A stretch of 39,430 nt of DNA from Desulfovulcanus ferrireducens. Its GTDB lineage: Bacteria; Desulfobacterota; Desulfovibrionia; Desulfovibrionales; Desulfonatronovibrionaceae. The stretch spans positions 62,532 through 101,961 of the forward strand of contig NZ_JAGUQP010000006.1 of NCBI RefSeq assembly GCF_018704065.1. Reading direction: 5' to 3'. Positions 26,255-35,840 of this stretch are shown piece by piece. Within the stretch, counting starts at the first letter, position 1. Each line of letters opens with the position of its first letter. The notes beneath the pieces were generated by a model. That model was given only the letters and a program-made list of their open reading frames with translations, made no database searches and was not told where the DNA came from. Made by a program: the position numbers and the translations under genes.

Positions 26255-27090
26255 ATGCATAAACTAGCCAAATTTTATGTTGCTACTCACAGAAGTATAG
26301 TTGCGGCAGCATCTGGAGGAACTTAAAGCCTAATCTAACCCCACCTAACAGTTAATAGTTTTTCCCTTAAACAAACTGGATTTAGTCAAGCAACACCATT
26401 AAAAACTTTTTTCAATCTTAAAAACCAGATACGGTTTCCTAGCTGCGACCGGTCTAGGTGGTACTTTAGCCAATGCTACCCATCCTGGTCAATTTATTTA
26501 TTAAAATCCATCCATGGCGACTTGGGAGTGATAAAGTTTTTATCCTCTTCCTGTATCTACCCAAAAGACTCTACTACCCTGCCAATTAAGGAAGAAATCT
26601 GCTGCATTTTCTTTGGAGCCAACCAAGAAGCCTATGCTATAGTCAAAAAACAGGTTATATGAAAATGTACTATTTTCATATAAAAATACAGAGCTGTTTT
26701 TTTGCCGTTATGTTCACAATCCTTTATGGGCCCAGTGAAATTTTGACATTAAAAACCAGACATGTTCTGGTGGCAATGATTAGAAAAATCCATGAGACCA
26801 AGCAAGCCGCCCACAAACTCTTGCCCTCTGGGAACAGAAGAACATAGATGCGAGATTCTGGCTGATATACTTTATAGAACCTAGCCAAGACCTCCATCCT
26901 TCTAATGGTTCAAGCGTAAGATATATCCAAAATTTTAAACATTCGCTATGGTTAGGACCTAAATTTAACTATTGCCGGTTTGGCAAAAAAATTGCAATTT
27001 ATTTGAAAATAAGGGAAAATTTATTTTGGATTGCTCAAAACATGACGGCTCACTACGAAAATTATTGTAAACGTAAAATCAGGTTCCCAG
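26255..27090 (+). pseudogene. fcl: Decayed GDP-L-fucose synthase (fcl/wcaG) relic
   Basis: Pieces of GDP-L-fucose synthase appear in order across several frames. KFYVATHRSIV corresponds to the KIYVAGHRG start, KLDLVKQ to ELDLTNQ, and LAATGLGGTLANATHPGQFIY to the conserved LAAAKVGGI block. GVIKFLSSSCIYPK contains the catalytic SSCIYPK motif, and PIKEE and AYAIVKK (the YxxxK motif) follow, then MFTILYGPSEILTLKTRHVLVAMIRK and a weak NLTIAGLAKKI tail. At least three frame changes (frame shifts near 26350, 26515, 26660) and several stops break it, so no intact protein is made. The enzyme would have made GDP-fucose for surface glycans. It stands just before the plus-strand glycan genes. Confidence 0.8.
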
Positions 27091-27256
27091 ACTGAAAGTT
27101 GAGGGGGGGCGGGAGGATATTGAGATGACATTGAGTGTTATTTCAAACAAAACTCAGAGTGCAAAGAAGCTAAGCTTTGACGCGAACTAAGAAACAGAAA
27201 CGATTACACTTCGTTTTCAGATGTCACAAAATATAAAAAACCTATGAGGTCACGAG

Positions 27257-27907
27257 ATGATTATAGTTACCGGTTCCGGAAGGTCAGGAACTTCCTTTCT
27301 TTGTAAAGTTTTAATGCGATGCGGTTGTCATTTTAGGGGAGGATGGGATGAAAAAATAAAAGCAGGCTTAGAAGATCCTTTGATCGTTCATTTTAATGAA
27401 GAATTATTTAAAAATTACGGCCTAAATACAGTTACAGATTTCTTAAGCGATGAACAAGTAGCCGAATTGGCTTATAAATATAAAATACCATTAAAAAAAT
27501 GTGCTCAACAAATTAACTTTGTTAAAGATCCTCGCTTTTGTAAAACGCTTGAAGTATGGTTGAAAGCGGGAGCAAAGGTAGAATTTGTAATTGTTTGTTT
27601 AAGAAACATTTCTAGTGTTGTAAAATCTGCAATTGATTATAGTGGTGAGGAAGTAAACTCTTTAGAGCTCGCCAAAAGCTGGCATAATCAAATTTTAGCT
27701 AGATTAGGGACACTATTTAATATCCTTTACCAATATGAAGTTAATTTCCAACCCATTATTTTTCCTAAAGATTATCTCGCCTCTCTTGAGTCGTCTAACT
27801 TGTCTCCTAATCTACAGTCCTTGGCTAAACGCTTAGATATAGAACAAAAAATTTTAAAAAAAGCTATAAAACAAGAGTTTCGACCTGAAATGATAAAATT
27901 TTTATAA
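27257..27907 (+). CDS. Sulfotransferase-like P-loop protein
   Basis: The 216-residue protein opens with IIVTGSGRSGTSFLCKVLMR, whose GSGRSGTSF (6-14) is the 5'-phosphosulfate-binding loop of PAPS-dependent sulfotransferases. It also has KDPRFCKTLEVWL and VIVCLRN (3'-phosphate-binding-like region). It probably modifies a surface sugar or lipid, but the acceptor is unknown and the protein is shorter than typical sulfotransferases. A GAGGT precedes the ATG. The gene and its downstream neighbour are visibly richer in A+T than most genes here, which suggests acquisition by transfer with the fcl relic. Confidence 0.7.
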   Translation: MIIVTGSGRSGTSFLCKVLMRCGCHFRGGWDEKIKAGLEDPLIVHFNEELFKNYGLNTVTDFLSDEQVAELAYKYKIPLKKCAQQINFVKDPRFCKTLEVWLKAGAKVEFVIVCLRNISSVVKSAIDYSGEEVNSLELAKSWHNQILARLGTLFNILYQYEVNFQPIIFPKDYLASLESSNLSPNLQSLAKRLDIEQKILKKAIKQEFRPEMIKFL

Positions 27908-27948
27908 TTATCATACTAAAAAAATAAATACTTGAATGGAAAATAGCA

Positions 27949-29346
27949 ATGAAATTTGTCAGCCCTGTTTCTTATAAAAAAGATGAGACATATTATTCAA
28001 ACAATCGCACGGATATCCCATCCATGTTAACTGGTAATCCGCAAAAAATTTTAGAGATTGGTTGTGGAGAAGGAAAGATGGGTGAACTAATAAAGCAAAG
28101 ATATGAGTGTGAATACATAGGAGTTGAAATAAATTGTAGTGCGGCCCACAAAGCGGAGAAAAAATTGGATCGGGTGATTATTGCTGATGTAGAAAAAATA
28201 AATCTAACAGATTATGATATTACTGAGCAATACTTTGATTATATAATTTATGGAGATGTATTAGAACACTTATACGATCCATGGACAACTCTTTATAAAC
28301 ATACACAATTATTAAAAGATAACGGATACGTTATTGCCAGCATCCCAAACATTAGAAACCTAGAAATAATTGAATCGTTAATTAATGGAAACTGGACATA
28401 TAAAGATAAGGGTATTCTAGACTCTACTCATTTAAGATTTTTCACATTACAAGAAATAAAAAATATGTTTGCTAATTGCGGTTATAAAATAGTGGATATT
28501 AAATACCTCCGTGACAAACCGTTTGATCCTAATAAAATAGAAGGATTAATAAATATCGACCTGCCTAAAGTTACAATTAAAAATGTCTCAAAGGAAGAAG
28601 CACTAGAATTTTTGAGCGTACAGTTTGTTATAAAGGCTCAAAAGGTAATCGCTCCAGAAACAACAAAGAGTTTTAAATGCTCCATCATTATTCCTGTCTG
28701 TAACAGACTCGGATATACCAAGCAATGTCTTGATGGCCTTATTAAAAATACCCCAGAGGATCTTTATGAAGTCATCATCGTGGATAATGCCTCTAGAAAA
28801 GAAACTAAGGAATTTCTAAAATGTCTAGAAGGCGATGTAAAGATAATCACCAATACAGAAAACCTTGGTTTTACAAAGGCTTGTAACCAAGGGGCCAAGG
28901 TAGCCTCCGGGGAATATTTAGTCTTTCTAAGTAACAGCACAATACCTCAACCTGGTTGGCTTGAAGAGATGATCCAACTAGCTGAAAGCGATGAAAAAAT
29001 TGGGGTTGTAGGGAGCAAACTACTGTATCCAAACGGTACAATACATCATGCCGGAGTCGTAATGGATAAAAACAAGCTCCCATCTTCCTTGAACGAAGGA
29101 TGCCCTGCTAATATCCCCGAAGCCAGCAAACAAAAAGACTATCAAATTGTCACTGCAGCTTGTATGTTAATTAAGCGCAAGCTATTTTTTGATGTTGGGT
29201 GCTTTGATGAAAGGCATGTAAGTGGTTTTAAAGAGGCGGATCTTTGTCAGAGGGTTGGCAAGAAAGGGAAAAGGGTGGTTTACAGTCCAAAGAGTATTCT
29301 AATTTATTATGATTTTAAAAAGAGGGCTAGCAACCAAAAGGGATAA
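27949..29346 (+). CDS. SAM methyltransferase fused to a GT2-like glycosyltransferase domain
   Basis: The 465-residue protein has a class I methyltransferase domain (about 1-235: EIGCGEGKMG at 36-45, DVLEHLYDPW at 103-112) and a family-2 glycosyltransferase-like domain (243-465: SIIIPVCNRLGYTKQCLDGL, DNAS, TENLGFTKACNQGA, HHAGVV). In the second, the metal-binding DXD block is FLSNST at 326-331, where the paralogue at 30587 has FLNNDT. The sequence stops soon after the FKEADLCQRV motif, missing the tail of that paralogue. It may be a working methyltransferase with an impaired glycosyltransferase. No good ribosome-binding site is visible. It is A+T-rich like the preceding gene. Confidence 0.75.
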   Translation: MKFVSPVSYKKDETYYSNNRTDIPSMLTGNPQKILEIGCGEGKMGELIKQRYECEYIGVEINCSAAHKAEKKLDRVIIADVEKINLTDYDITEQYFDYIIYGDVLEHLYDPWTTLYKHTQLLKDNGYVIASIPNIRNLEIIESLINGNWTYKDKGILDSTHLRFFTLQEIKNMFANCGYKIVDIKYLRDKPFDPNKIEGLINIDLPKVTIKNVSKEEALEFLSVQFVIKAQKVIAPETTKSFKCSIIIPVCNRLGYTKQCLDGLIKNTPEDLYEVIIVDNASRKETKEFLKCLEGDVKIITNTENLGFTKACNQGAKVASGEYLVFLSNSTIPQPGWLEEMIQLAESDEKIGVVGSKLLYPNGTIHHAGVVMDKNKLPSSLNEGCPANIPEASKQKDYQIVTAACMLIKRKLFFDVGCFDERHVSGFKEADLCQRVGKKGKRVVYSPKSILIYYDFKKRASNQKG

Positions 29347-29483
29347 AATTTAAAAAACGTCCTCCCTTGGATAGATAAAAAATAAAATCAAGCAAAATGA
29401 TAAAAATACTTTCTCTGAAAGCGAATCGAGAGAATGGTTACCCCTACTCACAATTTGAAGCAGATGTCTTGAAACCTCACAAC

Positions 29484-30545
29484 TTATTGGCATCTTCGAT
29501 CATTTTTATTATTGAGTTCAAACGAATCACAAACAAATCTCCTATAGCTACTAAGATAAACATCTCTTTGTCCCCCTAGAATAAAATCATGCATAATTCT
29601 CTTTCTGGCCATATATCCCATTTTAATCCTTTCCTTTTCGTTGCAAATCAAAAATTCCAGAGCCTCAATCCACTCCTTTTCTGAACTTCCCACCAACAAT
29701 CCGTCCTTTCCAGATTGAATATCTTTTGCATAAGGTGACAAATCAGAATAGATACCTGGAACTGCACAGGCTGAATATTCCAACCATTTAATATTACTCT
29801 TACACCGGTTAAATTCATTATCCTCAAGGGGGGCTAAACCTATATCCAGGTTGAGAGAAAACAACCTTTTAACAAACCGCACATAACCTTGTTCAAAAGG
29901 AACAACCCTGACTGAAGGACAACGCAATAACCTCTTGGTCGCACAACCAAAGAGTAACACCTCAAGCCTTTCTTTAAAACGATCAATTATATTCACCATA
30001 GCCCCTTCAATCATTTCCAGATCACTTTGATGAGTCTGTGAGCCTGCAAAACCGATTTTGATTAAAGAACCAGTTCTATCAGGCAGGGGCATATCCCAGA
30101 GCCGCGGATCAAGTAAGTTAGGAAACACAAAAACATTTGCATTAAAAGGCTTTATCTTTTCGGCCAATTCGCTAGTTGAGACTGTCACAGCCTGAACAAG
30201 GGGCAAAAGTTTCAGGATATAAGGCCTGGTTTTCTCCATATTAAATGCCAAGGGATTGCTGGCCGGAACCTGCCATAAAAGATCGTCTATCTCATAAACA
30301 ACCGGCTTGCCTGAATCTAAAATTTTTTCAATGCATGGCCAGGTTTCCTGAATGGGAAAATAACGTTGGACAATAATCAAGTCTGCCCAATCCAAGGCAT
30401 CATAGGATATGGCATAATTATTGCCGTCACTTTGCACACACCACTTATACTTTAACTCTGGATAAAGATAAGAAAAAGGTCGTATGAGGCGAACCTGAGC
30501 ACAGGCATAAGAAACTATATCTAGAGAGAATACAGCAATACGCAT
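29484..30545 (-). CDS. Glycosyltransferase, GT4-like
   Basis: The 353-residue protein has the two-Rossmann layout of GT-B enzymes: IVQRYFP and VYEIDDLLW in the N-terminal half, IKIGFAGSQTHQSDLEMIEGA at the start of the second domain, and a C-terminal IKWLEYSACAVPGIYSDLSPY nucleotide-sugar region. It would transfer a sugar to an LPS or other surface glycan. GAAGGTTGTGAT precedes the ATG. It follows the GT2 gene by 41 bases in the same direction and converges on the methyltransferase-GT2 fusion 137 bases away. Confidence 0.8.
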   Translation of the reverse strand: MRIAVFSLDIVSYACAQVRLIRPFSYLYPELKYKWCVQSDGNNYAISYDALDWADLIIVQRYFPIQETWPCIEKILDSGKPVVYEIDDLLWQVPASNPLAFNMEKTRPYILKLLPLVQAVTVSTSELAEKIKPFNANVFVFPNLLDPRLWDMPLPDRTGSLIKIGFAGSQTHQSDLEMIEGAMVNIIDRFKERLEVLLFGCATKRLLRCPSVRVVPFEQGYVRFVKRLFSLNLDIGLAPLEDNEFNRCKSNIKWLEYSACAVPGIYSDLSPYAKDIQSGKDGLLVGSSEKEWIEALEFLICNEKERIKMGYMARKRIMHDFILGGQRDVYLSSYRRFVCDSFELNNKNDRRCQ

Positions 30546-30586
30546 ATCACAACCTTCAAAAAAAATTATAAATAATCAATCTATAT

Positions 30587-31831
30587 TTAAATTTCTACCC
30601 TATGTTGCGTCTCCCATTCCTTAACAGCAGCATACAATAGTTGATCATTTTTCTGTGCATATTTTTTTATTATTGTTGCTCCAACGCAAAACGCTTTCCT
30701 TTTTTGATGCATTTCTTTTTTTAAAGTTTCACCTAAATTTCTTACTGCTTGAACTAATTCTTCATCCATACAATTAATTCCGGAGAGCATAAGGTAAATT
30801 TCATCCGGGGGGAAAAATTTTACAGCACGCATATAAATTTTTTGAGCCTGCTCTCTCATCTCTTCCTTCAAAAAATACTCATATAATTTAATATATCCTT
30901 CTTTCCACAACGGCTCTCTAAAAATCATCTCCATATACCAAGCAACATCAAATTTCTTTGGTCTAAAATACTCTAATTCATATTGTCTTGATTTGGACAA
31001 AACAGGATAAACTTGTAAATTGTATGCCAATCTAAAATCATACCCGTCTTCCAGATAAAAATTATGCCGATCAGGAACAAACTTACTCCAACATCTCTTG
31101 GCTAAAATACCAGCATTGACACTATCATAAGTAAACCGACCTGGTGTCTGACTAGTTAGATGAAAAACAACACTCTCAGGAATCATCGCCAGTCTTTTAC
31201 CCTCCCCCCTAATCTGGACACAAAGATCAACATCTTCAAACCCATTTCTATAACCTATATAAAAGCTACCACACTGAAAAAAAAGAGCTCGAGGAATCAG
31301 AAAGGCTGCCCCGGTAATGGCCTGCAATGAACGTCTTTTTTTGACAACTGTATGATCTTTAGGAAAAAATTCATACAGATGAGAAGCATGTCTTAATGGT
31401 GAAAAAGCCACCCCTAGATGTTGGACTGTATTGTCTGGATACAGCAGAAGCGGGCCAACTGCTCCTAATTTCTTATCTTCAGAAAATGCCGCTATAAGTG
31501 GCGGCAGCCAGTTATCAGTTACCAAGGTATCATTATTTAAAAAAAACAAAAAATACCCCTGGGCTTTTTTAGCGCCCAGATTACAAGCCGGTCCAAAGTT
31601 TATATTTTCCTCGAGCCTGATGTATTTAAATTGCTGCCCGAAAAGATTCTGCCCAAGCACAGGACAATGCGTGTTTGTCTCATCACTTGATCCGTTATCT
31701 ACAACTATAACTTCAAAATTTTCTCCTCGTGTATGTTGCTTTAAACTTATAAGACAATCTTTAGTCAATTGCCATTGATTAAAAACCGGGATTATAATTG
31801 AAACCAAATAGTTACATTTATACTTATTCAT
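30587..31831 (-). CDS. Glycosyltransferase family 2 protein
   Basis: The 414-residue protein has an intact GT-A domain: SIIIPVFNQWQLTKDCLISL near the start, VVDNGSSDET, ENINFGPACNLGA, the metal-binding FLNNDT, and GFEDVDLCVQIR as the catalytic region. The C-terminal 150 residues form a helical extension. It probably builds a surface polysaccharide with the GT4-like gene downstream. The ATG at 31831 is preferred: a TTG six bases earlier would be too close to the GAGG ribosome-binding site. It is the intact counterpart of the C-terminal half of the methyltransferase fusion. Confidence 0.85.
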   Translation of the reverse strand: MNKYKCNYLVSIIIPVFNQWQLTKDCLISLKQHTRGENFEVIVVDNGSSDETNTHCPVLGQNLFGQQFKYIRLEENINFGPACNLGAKKAQGYFLFFLNNDTLVTDNWLPPLIAAFSEDKKLGAVGPLLLYPDNTVQHLGVAFSPLRHASHLYEFFPKDHTVVKKRRSLQAITGAAFLIPRALFFQCGSFYIGYRNGFEDVDLCVQIRGEGKRLAMIPESVVFHLTSQTPGRFTYDSVNAGILAKRCWSKFVPDRHNFYLEDGYDFRLAYNLQVYPVLSKSRQYELEYFRPKKFDVAWYMEMIFREPLWKEGYIKLYEYFLKEEMREQAQKIYMRAVKFFPPDEIYLMLSGINCMDEELVQAVRNLGETLKKEMHQKRKAFCVGATIIKKYAQKNDQLLYAAVKEWETQHRVEI

Positions 31832-32086
31832 ATCCAAGCCTCTTAACGCTTACACAAAAAACAAATTTTGCGATTTTTGACAATAAAACAAGCTTCATAG
31901 TTAATTCAAAAAAGTGCAAAAGGAGTTTGTAAAAAACAGATCCTGATTGTACATTAAAAAGTCATTCTGCTTATTTCTAACTTTCCTTTATGACTAGCTT
32001 ACCGTCATTAATCACATATTACTCTAAATTTCGGTCGCTACTTTTGAGGTTCTCCACTCCTTCAGCATCCATTCAAGAAGAATGGT

Positions 32087-32404
32087 CTAGTTCTGGGTCT
32101 CAGCATTAATCCAGTCTAAAAACTCTTTGTTCCCACCTTGTACAGGTAAAAATATAACACAAGGACAGTCATAGCTGTGAATTTCCTTGACTCTTTCAAG
32201 CAGACTCTCTTTTAATTCTTCTCTAGTCTTGGCAATAATGACAACTTCTTTACTTTTTTCCAACTGCCCCTGCCACCAATACATAGACAACATCCCGTCC
32301 AAAATATTCACGCAAGCTGCCAACCTCTCTCCGACTAAAACTTGACCAATTTTTTCTGCTTCAGCCAAATCTTTGGCCGTGATATAGGCAAAAACATGTC
32401 CCAT
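32087..32404 (-). CDS. cutA: Divalent-ion tolerance protein CutA
   Basis: The 105-residue protein matches CutA1 across its length: VLVGERLAACVNI, MYWWQGQLEKSKEVVIIAKT and IHSYDCPCVI. CutA forms ferredoxin-like trimers and has been linked to copper tolerance, although its exact role is unsettled. GAGGGGAAG precedes the ATG. Flanking gaps of about 255 and 269 bases show nothing beyond A+T-rich spacer. Confidence 0.93.
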   Translation of the reverse strand: MGHVFAYITAKDLAEAEKIGQVLVGERLAACVNILDGMLSMYWWQGQLEKSKEVVIIAKTREELKESLLERVKEIHSYDCPCVIFLPVQGGNKEFLDWINAETQN

Positions 32405-32673
32405 TTTTCTTCCCCTCGAAGTTTTATTGTCGCCGTATTAAGTTGCTAAATAACTAAATAAATTAAAAAACGCCATGTCTGCAAAAAAACTATCCAACAA
32501 GTTTAAATTAACCAAGCAAATTTTATACCGTCAATCAAACTTCACATCATCCACATCTCTCATCTTCCGCCCTCCTCACTAACCATCCCATCCCCCATCT
32601 ATCAAAACTTGCCCTTTTGCCCAAAGCAAAATAAGTAGTCTTTAAATTAACACCTCAACCAAAAGGAGCGGAT

Positions 32674-33645
32674 ATGTATATAGTTACTGGTGGAGCCGGG
32701 TTTATTGGTAGTGCCTTTGTTTGGCAATTAAACCAGATGGGTATCGAACGTATTCTAATTGTTGACAACCTTGGTCGGACAGAAAAGTGGAAAAACCTGG
32801 TCAACTTAAAGTACCTAGATTATGAACATAAAGACAAATTCTTAGACCTAGTCTTAAAAAACAAGCTCCCGGCTATTACAGCCATAATCCATATGGGGGC
32901 TTGTTCATCGACTACGGAACTAGATGCAGATTATTTAATGGAAAACAATTTTCACTATACGCAAAAACTGGCCAGGTATTGTCTGGAAAACAACGCCCGT
33001 TTTATCTACGCAAGCAGTGCAGCCACTTATGGAGACGGCACGCTCGGTTTTGATGATGACCACGCTGGTCTTGCGAATTTAAAGCCTTTGAACATGTATG
33101 GCTACTCAAAACACCTTTTTGATCTCTGGGCTCAAAAAAAAGGGCTATTAGACAAAATAGTAGGCCTGAAATTCTTTAATGTCTTTGGTCCAAATGAATA
33201 TCACAAAGGGGATATGAAGAGCGTTATCGCCAAGGCCTATTCCCAGATAAAGGATACCGGGAAACTCAAGCTATTTAAATCTTATCGGCCCGAATACGGT
33301 CATGGGGAGCAAAAAAGGGATTTTATCTATGTTAAGGATTGTGTGCAGGTTATGGCCTGGTTTTTGGAACATAAGGAGATAAACGGTATCTTCAACCTCG
33401 GCACAGGAAAAGCCCGCTCATGGAACGAACTGGCGCGCGCAGTGTTTGTGGCCATGCACCGAGAACCAAGTATCGAATACATTGAAATGCCCGAGAGCAT
33501 AAGGGATAAATACCAATATTTCACCCAGGCCCGAATGGACAAACTGAAAGCAGCAGGCTGCCCCTGTAGTTTTATGTCTCTGGAAGAAGCTGCCAAGGAC
33601 TATGTCCAAAACTATCTAAGCCAAGACGACCCGTATTTGCGTTAA
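32674..33645 (+). CDS. hldD: ADP-L-glycero-D-manno-heptose 6-epimerase
   Basis: The 323-residue extended short-chain dehydrogenase is the last step in making ADP-heptose for the LPS inner core. NADP-binding GGAGFIGS is at 6-13, HMGACSSTTELDADYL is specific to HldD, the catalytic SSAATYGDG and YGYSK follow, then KFFNVFGPNEYHKGDM. AAAAGGAGCGGAT precedes the ATG. Its presence indicates a heptose-containing LPS. It is convergent with the zinc-ribbon gene, 5 bases apart. Confidence 0.95.
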   Translation: MYIVTGGAGFIGSAFVWQLNQMGIERILIVDNLGRTEKWKNLVNLKYLDYEHKDKFLDLVLKNKLPAITAIIHMGACSSTTELDADYLMENNFHYTQKLARYCLENNARFIYASSAATYGDGTLGFDDDHAGLANLKPLNMYGYSKHLFDLWAQKKGLLDKIVGLKFFNVFGPNEYHKGDMKSVIAKAYSQIKDTGKLKLFKSYRPEYGHGEQKRDFIYVKDCVQVMAWFLEHKEINGIFNLGTGKARSWNELARAVFVAMHREPSIEYIEMPESIRDKYQYFTQARMDKLKAAGCPCSFMSLEEAAKDYVQNYLSQDDPYLR

Positions 33646-33650
33646 CTCGT

Positions 33651-33890
33651 CTACAAAAAGTCAGGATCTACTGCAGCCCGGCCATTATCCAGGATTGTTT
33701 TGATAAACAAAACGCTCTTTTTATCCACTGGAGCCAGGGGGAACTGCTTGTGGCAGGCATCGCACTGGCCCATGGATGGCTCTGTGGGGCCAAGCAAAGG
33801 AACATTGCGTCCGCAATAAGGACATGGATAAAGAAAAATTATCTCCAATCCCACAGGCTTAACCGGTGGTATAAACTTTTTTTCTCGCAT
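33651..33890 (-). CDS. Small zinc-ribbon protein
   Basis: The 79-residue protein has two CxxC pairs, CPYC and CDAC, about 20 residues apart (PCPYCGRN and GQCDACHKQF), which fit one zinc ribbon. The rest has no recognised motif; the family is not identified. AGGAGAGA sits at the better distance from the second ATG (33890) than the first (33893). It converges on hldD. Confidence 0.65.
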   Translation of the reverse strand: MREKKFIPPVKPVGLEIIFLYPCPYCGRNVPLLGPTEPSMGQCDACHKQFPLAPVDKKSVLFIKTILDNGRAAVDPDFL

Positions 33891-33935
33891 CATTCTCTCC
33901 TGATTTCATCGCCTTTGGATGATTATCCCCCTATT

Positions 33936-34251
33936 GAGTCTGTGGCCAAACCTCATTTTGACCGCTGATTGAAAGTCTTGGTTTCTGTAATGCATTACAA
34001 ACGGCTTGGGTAACCCAATCTTAACGAAGCTTGTGGATAAGCAGAGCATCGGGATGAATGAGCTAAATATTTTGCGACATTAACCATAACTATCGATAAT
34101 TAAATGAACTTTTGTTTACCCAAAATATCCCATTATGCTTTGCCCGCAAGCAAGTTTTAGATGGGTCCAAGACTTTGTACCAGCATGAAAGAAACCAAGA
34201 CTAGAATAAACCATAGAAATTAAGTTGATAAAAAGGTTCGGCCACAAGCTC
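33936..34251. mobile_element. Palindromic MITE-like element, copy C
   Basis: The 316-bp copy is flanked by TATT on both sides (33932-33935 and 34252-34255). Left end GAGTCTGTGGCCAAACC, right end GGTTCGGCCACAAGCTC. AGTCTTGGTTTCT in the left arm pairs perfectly with AGAAACCAAGACT in the right. Internal GCTTGTGGATAAGCAGAGCA pairs with TGCTTTGCCCGCAAGC. No ORF. It lies between the zinc-ribbon gene and the end of gpmI. Confidence 0.8.
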
Positions 34252-34260
34252 TATTGAGGA

Positions 34261-34297
34261 ACGGAGCTGTTCCCGCTGAAGGCAGGATCAGCTCCGT
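34261..34297 (-). terminator. Possible stem-loop after gpmI
   Basis: ACGGAGCTG and CAGCTCCGT pair around a 19-base loop, starting 10 bases after the gpmI stop on the minus strand. There is no T-run, so it may protect the 3' end or mark a weak terminator. It abuts repeat copy C. Confidence 0.45.
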
Positions 34298-34307
34298 CTC
34301 ACATATT

Positions 34308-35840
34308 TTAAATCAAGCTCTTTCCTGTCATCTCCTTAGGTTTAGGAATGGACCACAAATCAAGGATAGTCGGGGCAATATCAGCCAGAATCCCACGTGG
34401 CCGCAACCGAATGTCTTTTTTGTTTTCACTTATTAAGACAAGAGGCACAGGATTTAAACTATGGGCGGTCTTTGGTTTTCCATCTTCATCCAACATATCA
34501 TCTGCATTACCATGGTCTGCCGTGAGCAAAATGGTTCCGCCTACCTCTTGCATGGTTTCAACAACCCGTCCCACACACTCATCCACTGCTTCACACGCCT
34601 TAATTGCTGCCGGAATGACCCCTGTATGACCAACCATATCCAGGTTGGCAAAGTTACACACATAAAGATCATATTCCCCGGCCCTTATTTTTGAGCATAA
34701 AACATCTGTCACTTTGTAAACACTCATTTCGGGCTTCAGATCATAAGTGGCAACTTCACGAGGAGAAGGAATCAATATTCTGTCTTCCCCGGGAAAAGGC
34801 TCCTCTTCCCCTCCATTAAAAAAATAGGTCACATGGGCATATTTTTCTGTCTCAGCAATGCGAAGTTGCCTGAGGCCTTTTTCAGACACCACCTGCCCCA
34901 GAATATTGTCCAGTTTTTCCGGGGGGAAAATAACCGGCAGACCAAAATCCTTATCATATTCAGTCATAGTGACTAGATTAAGCCGGGGCCAAATTTTACG
35001 CTCAAACTCTTTAAAGTGCGGATCAAAAAGCGCCTGGCAAAGCTCCCTTGCCCGGTCGGCCCGAAAATTAAAAAAGATGATCCCGTCACCATCTTGCAGG
35101 GTAGCCACTGGTTTATCATCGTCCATCAACACAATGGGCCTTACAAACTCATCAGTCTCGCCAGCAGCATAAGCATCATTAACCGCCACAACAGGATCAC
35201 GCGCCACCTTCCCCTGCCCAAGAGTCAACGCATCATAGGCCAGCTTAACCCTGTCCCAGCGTCTATCCCGGTCCATGGCAAAGTAACGACCGCTAATAGT
35301 GGCAATCTTCCCTACCCCGGTCTCCTGCAGGTAATTTTTAAGCTTTTGCACATAGGTTATTCCGCTTGTAGGAGGGGTATCCCGGCCATCTAAAAAACAA
35401 TGGATAAATACTTGGCTGACACCCTTTTCTTTAGCTAACTTGATAAGGCTATGCAGGTGTTCCTGAAGACTGTGCACTCCCCCGTCCGAGAGCAAGCCCA
35501 TCAAGTGCAACCTGCCGCCGTCTTTTATTTTGGCCAGTAATTCATTTAAGACCTTGTTTTCCTTTATGCTCCCATCCTGGATAGCCAAGTTTATGCGCAC
35601 GATATCCTGGTAAACAACCCTGCCTGCCCCAATGTTTAAATGACCCACCTCGGAATTACCCATCTGCCCTGGCGGCAAGCCAACACTTTCACCTGAACAC
35701 TTGAGGCTTGTATGAGCAAAATTTTTCAAAAGTTTATCCATATTAGGTGTATTGGCCAATGAGATAGCATTGCCCGGCCCTTTGGGGGCAATTCCCCATC
35801 CATCCAGAATCAAGAGAAGTATAGGAGACATTTTACCCAT
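34308..35840 (-). CDS. gpmI: 2,3-bisphosphoglycerate-independent phosphoglycerate mutase
   Basis: The 510-residue Mn-dependent enzyme interconverts 3- and 2-phosphoglycerate in glycolysis/gluconeogenesis. The LDGWG start (metal Asp), the catalytic Ser63 in GQMGNSEVGH, the insert region with HCFLDGRDTPP and GRYFAMDRDRRWDR, and late TADHGNAD are all family signatures. An in-frame ATG three codons in is an alternative start. It overlaps rsfS by 8 bases and is thus co-translated with it. Confidence 0.96.
   Translation of the reverse strand: MGKMSPILLLILDGWGIAPKGPGNAISLANTPNMDKLLKNFAHTSLKCSGESVGLPPGQMGNSEVGHLNIGAGRVVYQDIVRINLAIQDGSIKENKVLNELLAKIKDGGRLHLMGLLSDGGVHSLQEHLHSLIKLAKEKGVSQVFIHCFLDGRDTPPTSGITYVQKLKNYLQETGVGKIATISGRYFAMDRDRRWDRVKLAYDALTLGQGKVARDPVVAVNDAYAAGETDEFVRPIVLMDDDKPVATLQDGDGIIFFNFRADRARELCQALFDPHFKEFERKIWPRLNLVTMTEYDKDFGLPVIFPPEKLDNILGQVVSEKGLRQLRIAETEKYAHVTYFFNGGEEEPFPGEDRILIPSPREVATYDLKPEMSVYKVTDVLCSKIRAGEYDLYVCNFANLDMVGHTGVIPAAIKACEAVDECVGRVVETMQEVGGTILLTADHGNADDMLDEDGKPKTAHSLNPVPLVLISENKKDIRLRPRGILADIAPTILDLWSIPKPKEMTGKSLI

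Noticed and set aside
26659-26847. 62-residue plus-strand ORF in the 26-27 kb gap
   Set aside because: It is one frame of the decayed fcl relic, not an independent gene.
29397-29579. 60-residue plus-strand ORF between the two glycosyltransferase genes
   Set aside because: It partly overlaps the GT4-like gene on the other strand, has no recognisable motif and lacks a ribosome-binding site.
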